Source: an uncultured Clostridia bacterium
GTDB taxonomy: Bacteria > Bacillota > Clostridia > Christensenellales > UBA1242
Direction: 5' to 3'
NCBI GenBank assembly: GCA_944380265.1
Contig: CALWGY010000001.1
Span: 165,697 to 229,696, forward strand
DNA: 64,000 bases
Position numbers and translations under genes: made by a program
Notes under the pieces: generated by a model
Seen by the model: only the letters and a program-made list of their open reading frames with translations
Database searches by the model: none
What the model was told of the DNA's origin: nothing
In this document: in pieces, positions 32,725-42,538 of the stretch
Position numbering within the stretch: position 1 is the first letter of the stretch
Layout: every line of letters starts with the position of its first letter

Positions 32725-34661
32725 TAAACAATCCTTTTAAACCATTTTTCAATTTCTTTTGAAGTTATTTCAATAATAATTGGTCTGCCGTGTGGGCAAA
32801 GCAAAATTTGGTTGGAACTATTCAACATATTTAACAAAATTTCAATTTCATTTTTAGACAATATGTCATTTGCTTTAACAGCACTTCTGCAAGCAGAACG
32901 TTCCAAGTAATCTTTTAAAATATCAGATTTTGTTAAATTCAAATTCTTGTTTAAATCCTGTAAAACATCATTAAAGAATTTATAAAGTGAAATGTCTTTT
33001 AGTAACACAGGAACTGATGAAACTTTAAAACTATTAATTCCAAAAGGTTCAATATCAAAACCTAATGATTTGAATGTTTCTAAGTTATTATTAATAAAAT
33101 CACTTTCTAAATAATTTGTGTTTAAAACATAAGGAACAAGAAGGTTCTGAACTGCCAAATCATTTTTTTCAAAACTTGCCTTAAACTTGTCATATAACAA
33201 TCTTTCGTGTCCAGCATGTTGGTCAATAAAATAAATGCTGGAACCATTTTCAACAATAATATATGTATTAAAGCAAATTCCAATAATTTTTACGGTGTTT
33301 AAATCAACTTTAACATCGTTAAAAATGTTGAACTGACTAAAAACATTTTCCTTTTCAGCAATTGAAACTAAATCGTTTGCAATTGTGTTGTTTTGAACTT
33401 CAAAATTAAAACTATCATTGTTTAAAAATGAGTTTATTGAATTATGCAAATCTTCATTATTTGAATTTAACATGCTTATATCTTTTAATTCGTTTGAAGA
33501 GTCTTCATCAATGTTTGCAAAAGTTACTGTGTTAGAATTATTTAAAGCATTTGGTTCAAATTGTTTTCCATCGCTGTCACTTAATGTTTTTAGGTTGGAA
33601 AAATTAACTTCTTCGTTTTCTTTTTGTAATTTTTCTGTTGGTTCAGCTGTTTCAAATTTTCTAACTTTTGTGCTTAAATTTAATAATATTTCGCTAATTG
33701 GATTGTAAAAAGCACCAAAAATTAAATTATTATTTTCAAATTTAACATCAAGTTTGTTTGGATGTACATTAACATCAACTTTGTCTAGTGGCAATTTTAC
33801 TGAAACAACAAAAAATGGAAAAGAACTTTTCATAATGTATGGTTCATAAGCATTATAAATTGCGGTTGAAATTGTTTTATTATTTACAAATCTACCATTT
33901 ATTATAATTGTTTGATAAGTTCTGTTTGGTTTTGTGAAAGATGGAAGACCAATAAAACCTTCAACGGAAATAATGTTTTGATAAGTGTATTCAACAGGAA
34001 TCAAATTTTCAATTGCATTTGCGCCATAAATTGTGTAAATTGCATCTTTTAAATTTGTTGCAGTTGAATGATAAACAGTTTTACCATCAACAACATATTT
34101 TATTGCAATTTTAGGGTTTGCTAAAATTAAACGTGAAATTAAATTTGTTATTTCGCTTTCTTCGGTTTTTGGCTTTCTTAAAAACTTGGCACGTGCAGGC
34201 ACGTTATAAAACAAATCTTCAACAGTAATGCTTGTGCCATCAACACAGCCGGTTTCAGAAATTTCTAAAACTTCTCCACCTTCAATGTGAATTTTTGTTC
34301 CAGATTCGGAATTTTTTGTTTTTGAAAGTGCAGTTATTTTTGCTACTGATGCAATGCTACTTAATGCCTCACCTCTAAAACCAAGAGTTCCAATTTTGTC
34401 AAGGTCATCAAGGCAACTAATTTTGCTGGTTGCATGAGGTAAAAATGCTTTTGGCAAATTATCTTTATCCATACCACAGCCATCATCAGTAACCCTAATT
34501 TTTTTAATTCCACCACCAACAATTTCTATTGTTATAAATTTTGCACCAGCATCAATGCTGTTTTCAACCAATTCCTTAACAACACTTGCAGGTTTTTCAA
34601 CAACTTCTCCTGCTGCAATTCTGTTGAATATTGATTTGTCTAAAATATTAATATTTGGCAT
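32724..34661 (-). CDS. mutL: DNA mismatch repair protein MutL
   Basis: A 645-residue MutL. The GHKL ATPase domain has ELVENSIDAG (about 30-39), DDGCGM and FRGEALSSI. A low-complexity linker (about 340-440) follows. The C-terminal endonuclease domain keeps the metal-binding motif DQHAGHERLLYD, ACRSAVKA and CPHGRP. The nuclease motifs are expected in a genome that lacks MutH. It lies 2 bp downstream of mutS and overlaps miaA by one base. Confidence 0.96.
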   Translation of the reverse strand: MPNINILDKSIFNRIAAGEVVEKPASVVKELVENSIDAGAKFITIEIVGGGIKKIRVTDDGCGMDKDNLPKAFLPHATSKISCLDDLDKIGTLGFRGEALSSIASVAKITALSKTKNSESGTKIHIEGGEVLEISETGCVDGTSITVEDLFYNVPARAKFLRKPKTEESEITNLISRLILANPKIAIKYVVDGKTVYHSTATNLKDAIYTIYGANAIENLIPVEYTYQNIISVEGFIGLPSFTKPNRTYQTIIINGRFVNNKTISTAIYNAYEPYIMKSSFPFFVVSVKLPLDKVDVNVHPNKLDVKFENNNLIFGAFYNPISEILLNLSTKVRKFETAEPTEKLQKENEEVNFSNLKTLSDSDGKQFEPNALNNSNTVTFANIDEDSSNELKDISMLNSNNEDLHNSINSFLNNDSFNFEVQNNTIANDLVSIAEKENVFSQFNIFNDVKVDLNTVKIIGICFNTYIIVENGSSIYFIDQHAGHERLLYDKFKASFEKNDLAVQNLLVPYVLNTNYLESDFINNNLETFKSLGFDIEPFGINSFKVSSVPVLLKDISLYKFFNDVLQDLNKNLNLTKSDILKDYLERSACRSAVKANDILSKNEIEILLNMLNSSNQILLCPHGRPIIIEITSKEIEKWFKRIV

Positions 34662-34663
34662 TA

Positions 34664-37246
34664 TTACTCCTTATTTAATTTTTCTTTTAGTTGCAAAATT
34701 AAATCAAAAGCATTTAATGGTGTTAATGTTTCAACATTAACATCTTTTAAAATGTTTCCAACTTCCATAACAGCTTTTTGATATTTTTTTGTTTCAGTTG
34801 TTTCATTTAGTTGTGTTAATGAAGAGTTTTTGTTAATTTCGTTTTCTTCAAGTGTGTGTAAAATTTCTTTTGCACGATTTATAACATTTTCAGGAAGTCC
34901 TGCAAGTTTTGCAACTTCAATACCAAAACTTTTGTTTGCTCCGCCTCTAACAATTTTTCTTAAAAATATAATTGTGTCATTAAATTCTTTAACATTAATT
35001 CTATAATTTTTAACACCTTCTAAAAGTCCTTCAAGTTCAGTTAATTCGTGATAGTGTGTTGCAAACAGTGTTTTTGCCTTTAATGTTTTGCTTAAATATT
35101 CCATAACACTCCAAGCAATGCTAAGTCCATCAAATGTGCTGGTTCCCCTTCCAACTTCATCAAGCACAATTAAACTGTTGTTTGTTGCTTGTTTTAAAAT
35201 GTTGCTTACTTCCGACATTTCAACCATAAAAGTGCTTTGTCCAAACGCAAGGTCATCGCTAGCACCAACACGAGTGAAAATTTTATCAGTTAAAGCAATG
35301 TTTGCTTTTTGTGCTGGAACAAAACTTCCAATGTGTGCCATTAAAGTTATTAATGCCACTTGGCGCATATATGTGCTTTTTCCTGCCATGTTAGGTCCAG
35401 TTATTATCATTGTTCTGGAATCGGTGTTGTTTAGGAATGTGTCGTTTGGTATGAAATCTTCATTTTTAAGTAATGCCTCAACAACTGGGTGACGACCATT
35501 AACAATTTCAATTGAGTTTATTGAACTTGAAACTTGTGGTTTGCAATAATTTTTTTCACATGCAACAATTGCTAATGATAATAATGCATCTAAAACAGCA
35601 ATTTGTCGCGCAGTTTTTTGCATAGCACTAACATTTTCCAACAAAACTTCTCTAATTTCATTGAACAATTTAATTTCAAGAGTAATCTTTTGTTCTTCGG
35701 CATGCAAAATTTTGTTTTCCATTTCCTTTAATTCATCTGTTATGTAACGTTCTGCATTTGCAATTGTTTGTTTGCGTTGATACCTATATGGAACTTGGTC
35801 AACTTGTCCTTTTGAAACTTCAATGTAATATCCAAAAACACTGTTATAACCAATTTTTAAGTTTTTAATTCCGGTTTTTTCACGTTCATCGGCTTCAAGT
35901 GTTGCAAGCCATGTTTTTCCAACTGTGGAAATGTTGCAAATGTCATCTAGTTCTTTGCTGTAACCCTTTTTAATAAATCCGCCATCTTTTAACACATATG
36001 GTGGATTTTCAACAATTGCGGAATCAAGCATGTTATAAATTGAAGAATAATCGTAAATATCTTTTGCAATATTTTTTAAAATTGTGCTTTTGAATCCTGA
36101 AAGTTTTTCTTTAATTTCTGGCAAAACAGAAAGTGAGTTTTTAAGTGCAATTGTGTCCTTTGGGGTAAGGTTGTTATAACTAACTTTTCCGCACAATCTT
36201 TCAATATCATAAACTGAACCTAAAAGGCTTGTTAACGCATCTCTAACCACAATGTTTTTAACAAGCTCTTCCACACCATTTAAGCGTTGGTTGATTAGTT
36301 TTTCATCATAAAGTGGTTGTTCAATATATGCTCTCAAACAGCGGCTTCCCATGCTGGTTTGTGTTTTATCTAATAGCCATAGTAGCGAGCCACGTTTTTT
36401 TCTGTCTTTAATTGTTTCAGTTAATTCTAAGTTTCTTCTGGTGTTACTGTCTATTGCCATAAATTCAGAATCTTGAATGTATGAAATTGTGTTTATGTGT
36501 GATAAGCTTCGTTTTTGTGTTTCTAACAAATAATTAATTAAAATGCCAGCACTTATTATGGTTTGTTTTTTATCTGTTAATCCAATTAGTTCTTTTTTAT
36601 CAATTTGATTTGTTAAAGTTTTATAACATTCATCAAAATCGAAATTTTCAAACGCCCTAACTTGAAAGTTTGGAATAATTTGAAGTTTTGTTGCAAGCAG
36701 TGTGTCGGCAATTTCTGCAAGATTTTTATTGCATATTATTTCACTTGGTCGAACTCTAACCAACAAATCGTTAAATTGATTTAAATTTTGTTCAGCTAAG
36801 TAAATTATTCCTGTTGAAATGTCGGTGTATGCAACGCCAACAATTCCACCATCTAAACATGCAGACAAAATGTAATTATTTTTTTTATCATCAAGCAAAT
36901 TGCTGTCAATTAATGTGCCAGGAGTTATTACTCTAACAACATCACGCTCAACAAGTTTAACACCTTTTTTAGGCTCGGTTAATTGTTCGCATATTGCAAC
37001 CTTATAACCCTTTTCAATAAGTTTTGCTAAATAACCATCAAGAGCATGATAAGGTATGCCACACATTGGTGCTCGCTCATCAAGTCCACACATTTTGCCG
37101 GTTAAAGTTAGGTCAAGTTCTTTGCTTGCAGTTACTGCATCTTCAAAAAACATTTCATAAAAATCACCTAGTCTATAAAGCAAAATTGCATCTTTATATT
37201 TTTCTTTGGTTAACACGTATTGTTGCATCATTGGTGATAATGCCAT
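34664..37246 (-). CDS. mutS: DNA mismatch repair protein MutS
   Basis: An 860-residue mismatch sensor ATPase. The mismatch-binding Phe is in GDFYEMF near residues 28-34. Walker A is GPNMAGKST and the Walker B region is LIVLDEVGRGTS. The start MALSPMMQQ is chosen because AAAGGAG lies 5 bp upstream. A longer in-frame ATG at 37273 would overlap miaB and lacks an SD. The gap to miaB is 11 bp. Confidence 0.96.
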   Translation of the reverse strand: MALSPMMQQYVLTKEKYKDAILLYRLGDFYEMFFEDAVTASKELDLTLTGKMCGLDERAPMCGIPYHALDGYLAKLIEKGYKVAICEQLTEPKKGVKLVERDVVRVITPGTLIDSNLLDDKKNNYILSACLDGGIVGVAYTDISTGIIYLAEQNLNQFNDLLVRVRPSEIICNKNLAEIADTLLATKLQIIPNFQVRAFENFDFDECYKTLTNQIDKKELIGLTDKKQTIISAGILINYLLETQKRSLSHINTISYIQDSEFMAIDSNTRRNLELTETIKDRKKRGSLLWLLDKTQTSMGSRCLRAYIEQPLYDEKLINQRLNGVEELVKNIVVRDALTSLLGSVYDIERLCGKVSYNNLTPKDTIALKNSLSVLPEIKEKLSGFKSTILKNIAKDIYDYSSIYNMLDSAIVENPPYVLKDGGFIKKGYSKELDDICNISTVGKTWLATLEADEREKTGIKNLKIGYNSVFGYYIEVSKGQVDQVPYRYQRKQTIANAERYITDELKEMENKILHAEEQKITLEIKLFNEIREVLLENVSAMQKTARQIAVLDALLSLAIVACEKNYCKPQVSSSINSIEIVNGRHPVVEALLKNEDFIPNDTFLNNTDSRTMIITGPNMAGKSTYMRQVALITLMAHIGSFVPAQKANIALTDKIFTRVGASDDLAFGQSTFMVEMSEVSNILKQATNNSLIVLDEVGRGTSTFDGLSIAWSVMEYLSKTLKAKTLFATHYHELTELEGLLEGVKNYRINVKEFNDTIIFLRKIVRGGANKSFGIEVAKLAGLPENVINRAKEILHTLEENEINKNSSLTQLNETTETKKYQKAVMEVGNILKDVNVETLTPLNAFDLILQLKEKLNKE

Positions 37247-37257
37247 ACTTTCTCCTT

Positions 37258-38574
37258 TTAGTCGCAAAGGCATGCAACTAATTTATTTTTATTAATTCCT
37301 GTAATTTTAACATTTTTGAATGTTGGAAGTGAAAGTTCTCCATCATAGTTTAATATAACATTTTTTCCGCAGTCCAAAGTGGCTTCGTAATAATTGTCGT
37401 TTCTTTTTTCAACAAGAGCTTCTAAAACTTTTCCAACAAGTTGCTCGTTTTGTTTTTTAATTATAGATTTTGAAAGTGCTAGCAGTTTGTTAACACGTTG
37501 GTTTTTTATTTCTTGTGGAACTTGGTTTTCCATTTTTTCTGCAATTGTTCCGGTGCGTGGAGAATACATAAATGCAAACACTCCACCATAGTTAACTTCT
37601 TTAACTAGATTGTATGTTTCATTAAAATCTTTTTCGGTTTCGTTTGGAAAACCAACAATTATGTCGGTTGAAATGAAGTAGTTTGGAACACGCTGTTTAA
37701 TTAAATTAATTAAATCTTTATAGTGTTCAACTGTGTAATTTCTGTTCATTAATTTTAAAATTTTGTTGCTTCCAGATTGAACAGGTAAATGAATTACTTT
37801 ACTAATTTTTTTCTCGGTTGCAATTGTGTTTATAACTTCTTCGGTTAAATCTTTTGGGTGCGAAGTCATAAATTTAATTCTAAAATCACCTTCTAAACTT
37901 GCAAGAGTTTTTAAAAGTTTTGCAAAGTTTGTTCCATCCTTAAAATCGTTGCCGTAACTGTTAACATTTTGACCAAGAAGAGTTATGTATTTGTAGCCAT
38001 CTTTAATAAGCCCTTTAACTTCATTAACAATATCGTCCATTGCACGGCTTCGTTCTCTGCCGCGAACATATGGAACAATGCAATAGGTGCAAAAGTTATT
38101 GCAGCCATACATTATGTTAACCCAAGCATTGTTGTTGCTTGTTCGGTACATTTCAACGTTTTCATTAATTTCTTCTTCTTTTTCCCAGATGTTATAAATT
38201 TTTTGTTTTTTCTGGTTGTATTCAATTAAGTAATCTTTAAACTTGTGCAAATTATGAGTGCCAAAAACAATGCTTACATAAGGATATTTTTCCTTAATTA
38301 AATCTTTCCTGCCATCTTCTTGTGCCATGCAACCGCAAACAGCAATTATTAAGTTGGGGTTTAGTTTTTTAAGTTTTTTTGTTGCACCAATGTTTCCTAA
38401 AACTTTTTGCTCTGCGGCATCACGAATGCAACAAGTGTTAAAAACAATAACATCGGCATTTTCCATGTTATTGGTTTCTTCATAATTTAAACTTTTTAAC
38501 ATGCCTGCCAATTTTTCGCTTTCATGAACGTTCATTTGGCAACCATAAGTTTTAATATAATAAAATTTTTGCAT
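37258..38574 (-). CDS. miaB: tRNA-2-methylthio-N6-dimethylallyladenosine synthase
   Basis: Radical SAM methylthiotransferase that completes ms2i6A37 on the product of MiaA. The N-terminal UPF0004 domain has three cluster cysteines (in YGCQMN, TCCIRD and CGCMAQ). The radical SAM motif is CNNFCTYC near 157-164. A TRAM domain closes the protein (about 375-435). Together with miaA at the end of the operon it gives the complete pathway. Confidence 0.96.
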   Translation of the reverse strand: MQKFYYIKTYGCQMNVHESEKLAGMLKSLNYEETNNMENADVIVFNTCCIRDAAEQKVLGNIGATKKLKKLNPNLIIAVCGCMAQEDGRKDLIKEKYPYVSIVFGTHNLHKFKDYLIEYNQKKQKIYNIWEKEEEINENVEMYRTSNNNAWVNIMYGCNNFCTYCIVPYVRGRERSRAMDDIVNEVKGLIKDGYKYITLLGQNVNSYGNDFKDGTNFAKLLKTLASLEGDFRIKFMTSHPKDLTEEVINTIATEKKISKVIHLPVQSGSNKILKLMNRNYTVEHYKDLINLIKQRVPNYFISTDIIVGFPNETEKDFNETYNLVKEVNYGGVFAFMYSPRTGTIAEKMENQVPQEIKNQRVNKLLALSKSIIKKQNEQLVGKVLEALVEKRNDNYYEATLDCGKNVILNYDGELSLPTFKNVKITGINKNKLVACLCD

Positions 38575-38690
38575 TTGTGCTCCTAATAATTTTAAAATAG
38601 TAAAAATAAATTTTGTTTATTTTGTTTAAATAAAGTTGGTAAATAAACAAAATAGTTTTTTATTTGAATTTATAATTTTTATAACATTTA

Positions 38691-38720
38691 AGTATAGCAC
38701 AAAAAAATGTTTAAAATCAA
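38691..38720 (-). promoter_or_regulatory. Promoter of the miaB-mutS-mutL-miaA operon
   Basis: Minus strand TTGATT (38715-38720), 18-bp spacer and TATACT (38691-38696), preceded by TG (extended -10). The leader is about 110 nt. Confidence 0.7.
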
Positions 38721-38777
38721 CATGAACAAACATTTACTATAATTATTTATTATATAATTAATTAATATATTGAGTTT

Positions 38778-38878
38778 TTAATAATTAAACACACGCGGCT
38801 TGATGATTAAAACCACAAGTATTTTGCTAATTGTGCTAAACCGCATTGATGAACAAGTATAACTATTTTAATTATTAA
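38778..38878. other. Nested inverted-repeat structure, possible structured RNA
   Basis: A perfect 12-bp outer stem (38778-38789 with 38867-38878) encloses GCGG/CCGC (38795-38798 with 38841-38844) and, inside that, CACAA/TTGTG (38814-38818 with 38831-38835). GC-rich paired bases are rare in this AT-rich context. No coding frame, T arm or terminator identifies it. Confidence 0.4.
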
Positions 38879-39014
38879 GCATGATTAAATAAAATAGATA
38901 AAAAATATTGTTAAAAATCTAATTTATTGCTTTTGGAAGTTGATTTGATTTTTAATTGCAATTATATTTTAAATTTTTTAAAATTTTGGCTTTATTACGA
39001 TATATTTTCTAAAA

Positions 39015-39042
39015 TTTGCATAGTAGTTTGCGTAGTATTATT
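39015..39042 (-). repeat. 28-nt dispersed repeat upstream of the PBP gene
   Basis: On the minus strand it starts AATAATACTACGCAAA and ends TACTATGCAAA. It matches the copy inside miaA at 25 of 28 positions. It lies 62 bp upstream of the PBP start. Confidence 0.65.
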
Positions 39043-39104
39043 TTTTTAAACATTTTTAAATATTTAATAACTTTTTACTTATAATAAGTTTATAAGGTGA
39101 AGTT

Positions 39105-41417
39105 ATGAAAAAAGCAGTTAAAATTGGAATTATTATTACATTAATATTGTTTATTTTAGGTTCTTTATTTTTTATTATTTTCATAAATGATATTATGGGA
39201 ATTTCGAGTGTTAAATTTGATAAGGAAAAACTTATTGCAGTTAATCAGGAAATTGTTGTTTATAATGATGATAATGTTGAGTTAAAAAATACAATAAGTA
39301 ATAAAAGCATTGTTAAAATTGAAGATGTTCCAAATCATGTTGTTAATGCGTTTATCAGCATTGAAGATAAGGATTTTTTTAAACATAATGGGCTTAATTA
39401 TAAGCGTATTGCTAAGGCAATGTTTAACAACTTAAAAAGTTTTAGTTTTAAGGAAGGTGCAAGCACAATTAGTCAACAACTAATTAAAAACACGCATTTA
39501 ACTAATGAAAAAACTATAAAACGAAAAGTTAAAGAAATGTTGCTTACAAAAAAACTTGAAAAAGAATTTAGCAAAAAAGATATTTTGGAAACATATTTGA
39601 ATGTTATTTATTTTGGCGAAAACTCTTATGGTATTGAACGAGCAGCACTAACCTACTTTGGAAAAGAAACAAAGAATTTAACACTTTGGGAAGGTGCAAC
39701 GCTTGCTGGCATTATTAAGTCGCCATACACATATTCACCTGTGTATAATCCAGAAAATTGTTTGAAACGCAGAAACTTGGTGTTAAGTGAAATGCTACGT
39801 GACAAAAAAATTTCTCAAGCACAATATGATGAGGCAGTTAACATGCCGTTAGAAATTGTTGATAGAAAACAAGAGCAAGGCGTTAACAATTTGTATGTTA
39901 AAGCATGCATAAATGAAGCAGAACAAATTTTGAATTTGTCGGAAAAAGATATTATGCTTAGTGGAATTAAAATTTATAGTTATTTAGATGATGAAGTTCA
40001 AAAACAACTTTATGATATTGCAAACAATGAAAATAATTATCACACAAATTCGTATGGGAACACTAATGATTCGTTGCTTATTATGATTGATAATGAAACA
40101 TATGCAGTGCTTGGATATGCTGGAAAAAGCGACTATGATTTAACAAATTTTGTAAGGCAACCGGGCAGCACCATAAAACCAATTTTGGTTTATGCACCAG
40201 CACTTGAAAAAGGACTTGTTTCGCCAGACACTTTAATTTTGGATGAAGAAATTAATTATGGTGGATACTCCCCTAAAAATGTTGGTGGAAAATATTATGG
40301 GTATGTTTCGGTGGAAGAAAGTATTTGTGACAGTTTGAATGTTCCGGCAGTTAAAACACTGGATTATGTTGGCATTGAAAATGCAAAACAATTTGCAAAA
40401 AAAGCAGGAATTAAATTTGATGAAAACGACAATGGTTTGGCACTTGCTTTGGGTGGATTTACAAATGGTGTTACATTAAAAGAATTAACAAATTCATTTT
40501 TACCTTTTGTTAATGATGGCAACTTTTCAAAAGCAAACTTTGTTAGAAAAATTGTTGATATTAATGGAAAAACATTGTATGAACACAAACCTAAGGAAGA
40601 AAAAATTATGGGCGAAGACACAGCATATTTAATGACTAACATGTTAAAAGAAGCTTGCAAAACAGGAACAAGCATGAAACTTAAAAATTTAGATTTTGAT
40701 GTTGCGGGAAAAACAGGAACTGTTGCAATTACAGGAACTAACAATAATACCGATGCATATTCGGTTGCTTACACCACAAAACACACAATGGGTGTTTGGA
40801 TTGGCAATTATTCAAACGCAACTAAATATGTTTTGGAAGGAAAAAATAATGGTGGAACATATGCAACAAACATGATTAAGATGTGTTTTGAAGAACTTTA
40901 TGCAAACAACAAACCTGAAAACTTTAAGCAACCTAACAGTGTTAAAGAAGTTGAAATTGACTTAAAAGAATATGAAAATAATCATGTTATTAAACTTGCA
41001 AGTTCCAACTGCCCTGACAGATATAAAATTAAAACATTAGTTTCAAAAAGGTTTGAACCAAAAGAAACAAGTGAATTGTTTGAAAATTTGAGCGTTGAAA
41101 ATTTTGATGTTAAAATTGAAAATGGTAAAGTTTTGATTTGTTTTGATGCCGAAGATTACTTAAAATATGAAATTATGCGAGTGGAAAACGGCAAAACAAA
41201 AAGTTTAAAAAAATATAGTAATAAAAAAGGCAAAATTGAATATTATGACTTTAACATAAAAGAAAATTCAACTTACAATTATTACATTAAAATTTCAACA
41301 ATCAACGACTTAGCAAGTTCGGTTAGTGAAACTTTAACAATTATCACAGATAAAAACGAACAAAATTTTGATAAGTTTTTAAATTACAATGATAATGTTA
41401 GTTGGTTGTTTAACTAA
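39105..41417 (+). CDS. Class A penicillin-binding protein (bifunctional transglycosylase/transpeptidase)
   Basis: A 770-residue PBP1A-type enzyme that polymerises and cross-links peptidoglycan outside the membrane. One N-terminal membrane helix lies at about 7-28. The GT51 domain has the catalytic Glu in IEDKDFFKHNG (near 86) and EGASTISQQL near 120. The transpeptidase domain has S-T-I-K in RQPGSTIKP (about 350), SLN and KTGT (about 530). About 150 residues resembling a fibronectin-like domain close the protein. SD AAGGTG. Confidence 0.95.
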   Translation: MKKAVKIGIIITLILFILGSLFFIIFINDIMGISSVKFDKEKLIAVNQEIVVYNDDNVELKNTISNKSIVKIEDVPNHVVNAFISIEDKDFFKHNGLNYKRIAKAMFNNLKSFSFKEGASTISQQLIKNTHLTNEKTIKRKVKEMLLTKKLEKEFSKKDILETYLNVIYFGENSYGIERAALTYFGKETKNLTLWEGATLAGIIKSPYTYSPVYNPENCLKRRNLVLSEMLRDKKISQAQYDEAVNMPLEIVDRKQEQGVNNLYVKACINEAEQILNLSEKDIMLSGIKIYSYLDDEVQKQLYDIANNENNYHTNSYGNTNDSLLIMIDNETYAVLGYAGKSDYDLTNFVRQPGSTIKPILVYAPALEKGLVSPDTLILDEEINYGGYSPKNVGGKYYGYVSVEESICDSLNVPAVKTLDYVGIENAKQFAKKAGIKFDENDNGLALALGGFTNGVTLKELTNSFLPFVNDGNFSKANFVRKIVDINGKTLYEHKPKEEKIMGEDTAYLMTNMLKEACKTGTSMKLKNLDFDVAGKTGTVAITGTNNNTDAYSVAYTTKHTMGVWIGNYSNATKYVLEGKNNGGTYATNMIKMCFEELYANNKPENFKQPNSVKEVEIDLKEYENNHVIKLASSNCPDRYKIKTLVSKRFEPKETSELFENLSVENFDVKIENGKVLICFDAEDYLKYEIMRVENGKTKSLKKYSNKKGKIEYYDFNIKENSTYNYYIKISTINDLASSVSETLTIITDKNEQNFDKFLNYNDNVSWLFN

Positions 41418-41433
41418 AATAAAGAAAAAACAT

Positions 41434-41462
41434 AAAAAAGAACGCATTTTGCGTTCTTTTTT
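41434..41462. terminator. Bidirectional terminator between the PBP gene and recA
   Basis: AAAAAAGAACGCA (41434-41446), TTT loop and TGCGTTCTTTTTT (41450-41462). Confidence 0.92.
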
Positions 41463-41495
41463 TGAATGTTTTTTAAAAATTTAATTATTATTAAA

Positions 41496-42485
41496 TTAAA
41501 CAATGTTATAGTGTTCTCTAACCTTATGTTCAATTTCGGCACAAACTTCTGGGTTGTTTTCAAGGTATTGTTTTGCATTTTCCTTGCCTTGTCCAATTTT
41601 TTCATCGTTATAACTAAACCATGCACCAGATTTTTGAATTATATCAGCTGCCACTGCAAGGTCAACAATGCAACCAGTTTTGCTTATGCCTTTGCCATAC
41701 ATAATGTCAAATTCAGCAACTTTAAATGGTGGTGCCATTTTGTTTTTAACAACTTTAACTTTTGTTTTGTTTCCAATTATTTCGGTGCCATCTTTAATAA
41801 CATCAGTTTTTCTGATATCAAGCCTAATGCTTGCATAAAACTTTAATGCTTTTCCACCCGTTGTTGTTTCTGGGCTACCAAACATAACGCCAATTTTTTC
41901 ACGTAATTGGTTAATAAAAATTACGCAAGATTTGCTTTTGTTTGTTATGGCTGTTAATTTTCTTAATGCTTGGCTCATAAGCCTTGCTTGTGCACCCATA
42001 AAACTATCGCCCATTTCACCATCAATTTCTGCTTTTGGTGTTAATGCTGCAACAGAATCCACAACAACCAAATCAACTGCACCACTTCTAACAAGGGTTT
42101 CGCAAATTTCAAGTGCTTGTTCGCCTGTGTCGGGTTGAGAGATGAACAAATCGTTAATGTTAACGCCCAATTTTTCTGCATATGTTGGGTCAAGAGCATG
42201 TTCTGCATCAATAAATGCAGCAGTTCCACCCATTTTTTGTGCTTCGGCAAGAATGTGCAAAGCAACAGTTGTTTTACCTGAACTTTCTGGTCCATAAATT
42301 TCAATTATTCTGCCACGAGGAACTCCGCCAACACCTAATGCAACATCTAGTGATAAGCAACCTGTTGGAATTACTTCAATGTGATTATCAACACTGTCAC
42401 CCAACTTCATAATTGAGCCTTTGCCAAATTGTTTTTCTATTTGTAAAATGGCTTGTTCTAGTAGTTTTTCCTTGTTATTATCCAC
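41496..42485 (-). CDS. recA: Recombinase RecA
   Basis: Strand-exchange ATPase and LexA co-protease. Walker A is GPESSGKTT (65-73). The Walker B strand ends in [12 protein letters not shown], and the conserved [13 protein letters not shown] loop is intact. It has 329 residues, a little shorter than usual (about 345-355), with a short C-terminal tail. SD AAGGAG. It sits 53 bp after cinA, the common cinA-recA order, with its own LexA-box-like site upstream. Confidence 0.98.
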   Translation of the reverse strand: MDNNKEKLLEQAILQIEKQFGKGSIMKLGDSVDNHIEVIPTGCLSLDVALGVGGVPRGRIIEIYGPESSGKTTVALHILAEAQKMGGTAAFIDAEHALDPTYAEKLGVNINDLFISQPDTGEQALEICETLVRSGAVDLVVVDSVAALTPKAEIDGEMGDSFMGAQARLMSQALRKLTAITNKSKSCVIFINQLREKIGVMFGSPETTTGGKALKFYASIRLDIRKTDVIKDGTEIIGNKTKVKVVKNKMAPPFKVAEFDIMYGKGISKTGCIVDLAVAADIIQKSGAWFSYNDEKIGQGKENAKQYLENNPEVCAEIEHKVREHYNIV

Positions 42486-42516
42486 TTTTAATTATCTCCT
42501 TAAATTTGTGTTTATA

Positions 42517-42527
42517 AAACATTTGTT
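42517..42527 (-). promoter_or_regulatory. LexA-box-like site upstream of recA
   Basis: Minus strand AACAAATGTTT, identical over 11 bases to the core of the first lexA operator (31057-31067). It lies 32 bp upstream of the recA start. Confidence 0.65.
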
Positions 42528-42538
42528 TGATAAATATA

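Larger units (their letters stand above)
38575..39104. other. 530-bp intergenic region between miaB and the PBP gene
   Basis: No gene is visible. It holds the miaB promoter (38691-38720, minus), a nested inverted-repeat structure (38778-38878) and a copy of the dispersed repeat (39015-39042). A TATAAT with no clear -35 lies at 38738-38743 on the plus strand. Confidence 0.6.

Noticed and set aside
35605..35630. TTTTTTGCATAGCACTA in mutS as another dispersed repeat
   Set aside because: Only TTTTGCATAG matches; it encodes a normal part of MutS and lacks the AATAATACT end.
38724..38735. GAACAAACATTT upstream of the miaB promoter as a LexA box
   Set aside because: The right half does not match (ATTT instead of GTTT/GTTC) and it lies upstream of the -35; the similarity may be chance.
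38791..38850. tRNA-like resemblance on the minus strand (GCGG start, TAGCACAATTAGC, CTTG...CAAG)
   Set aside because: There is no T arm (GTTCRA), no proper anticodon arm and no CCA, so it is not a tRNA gene.
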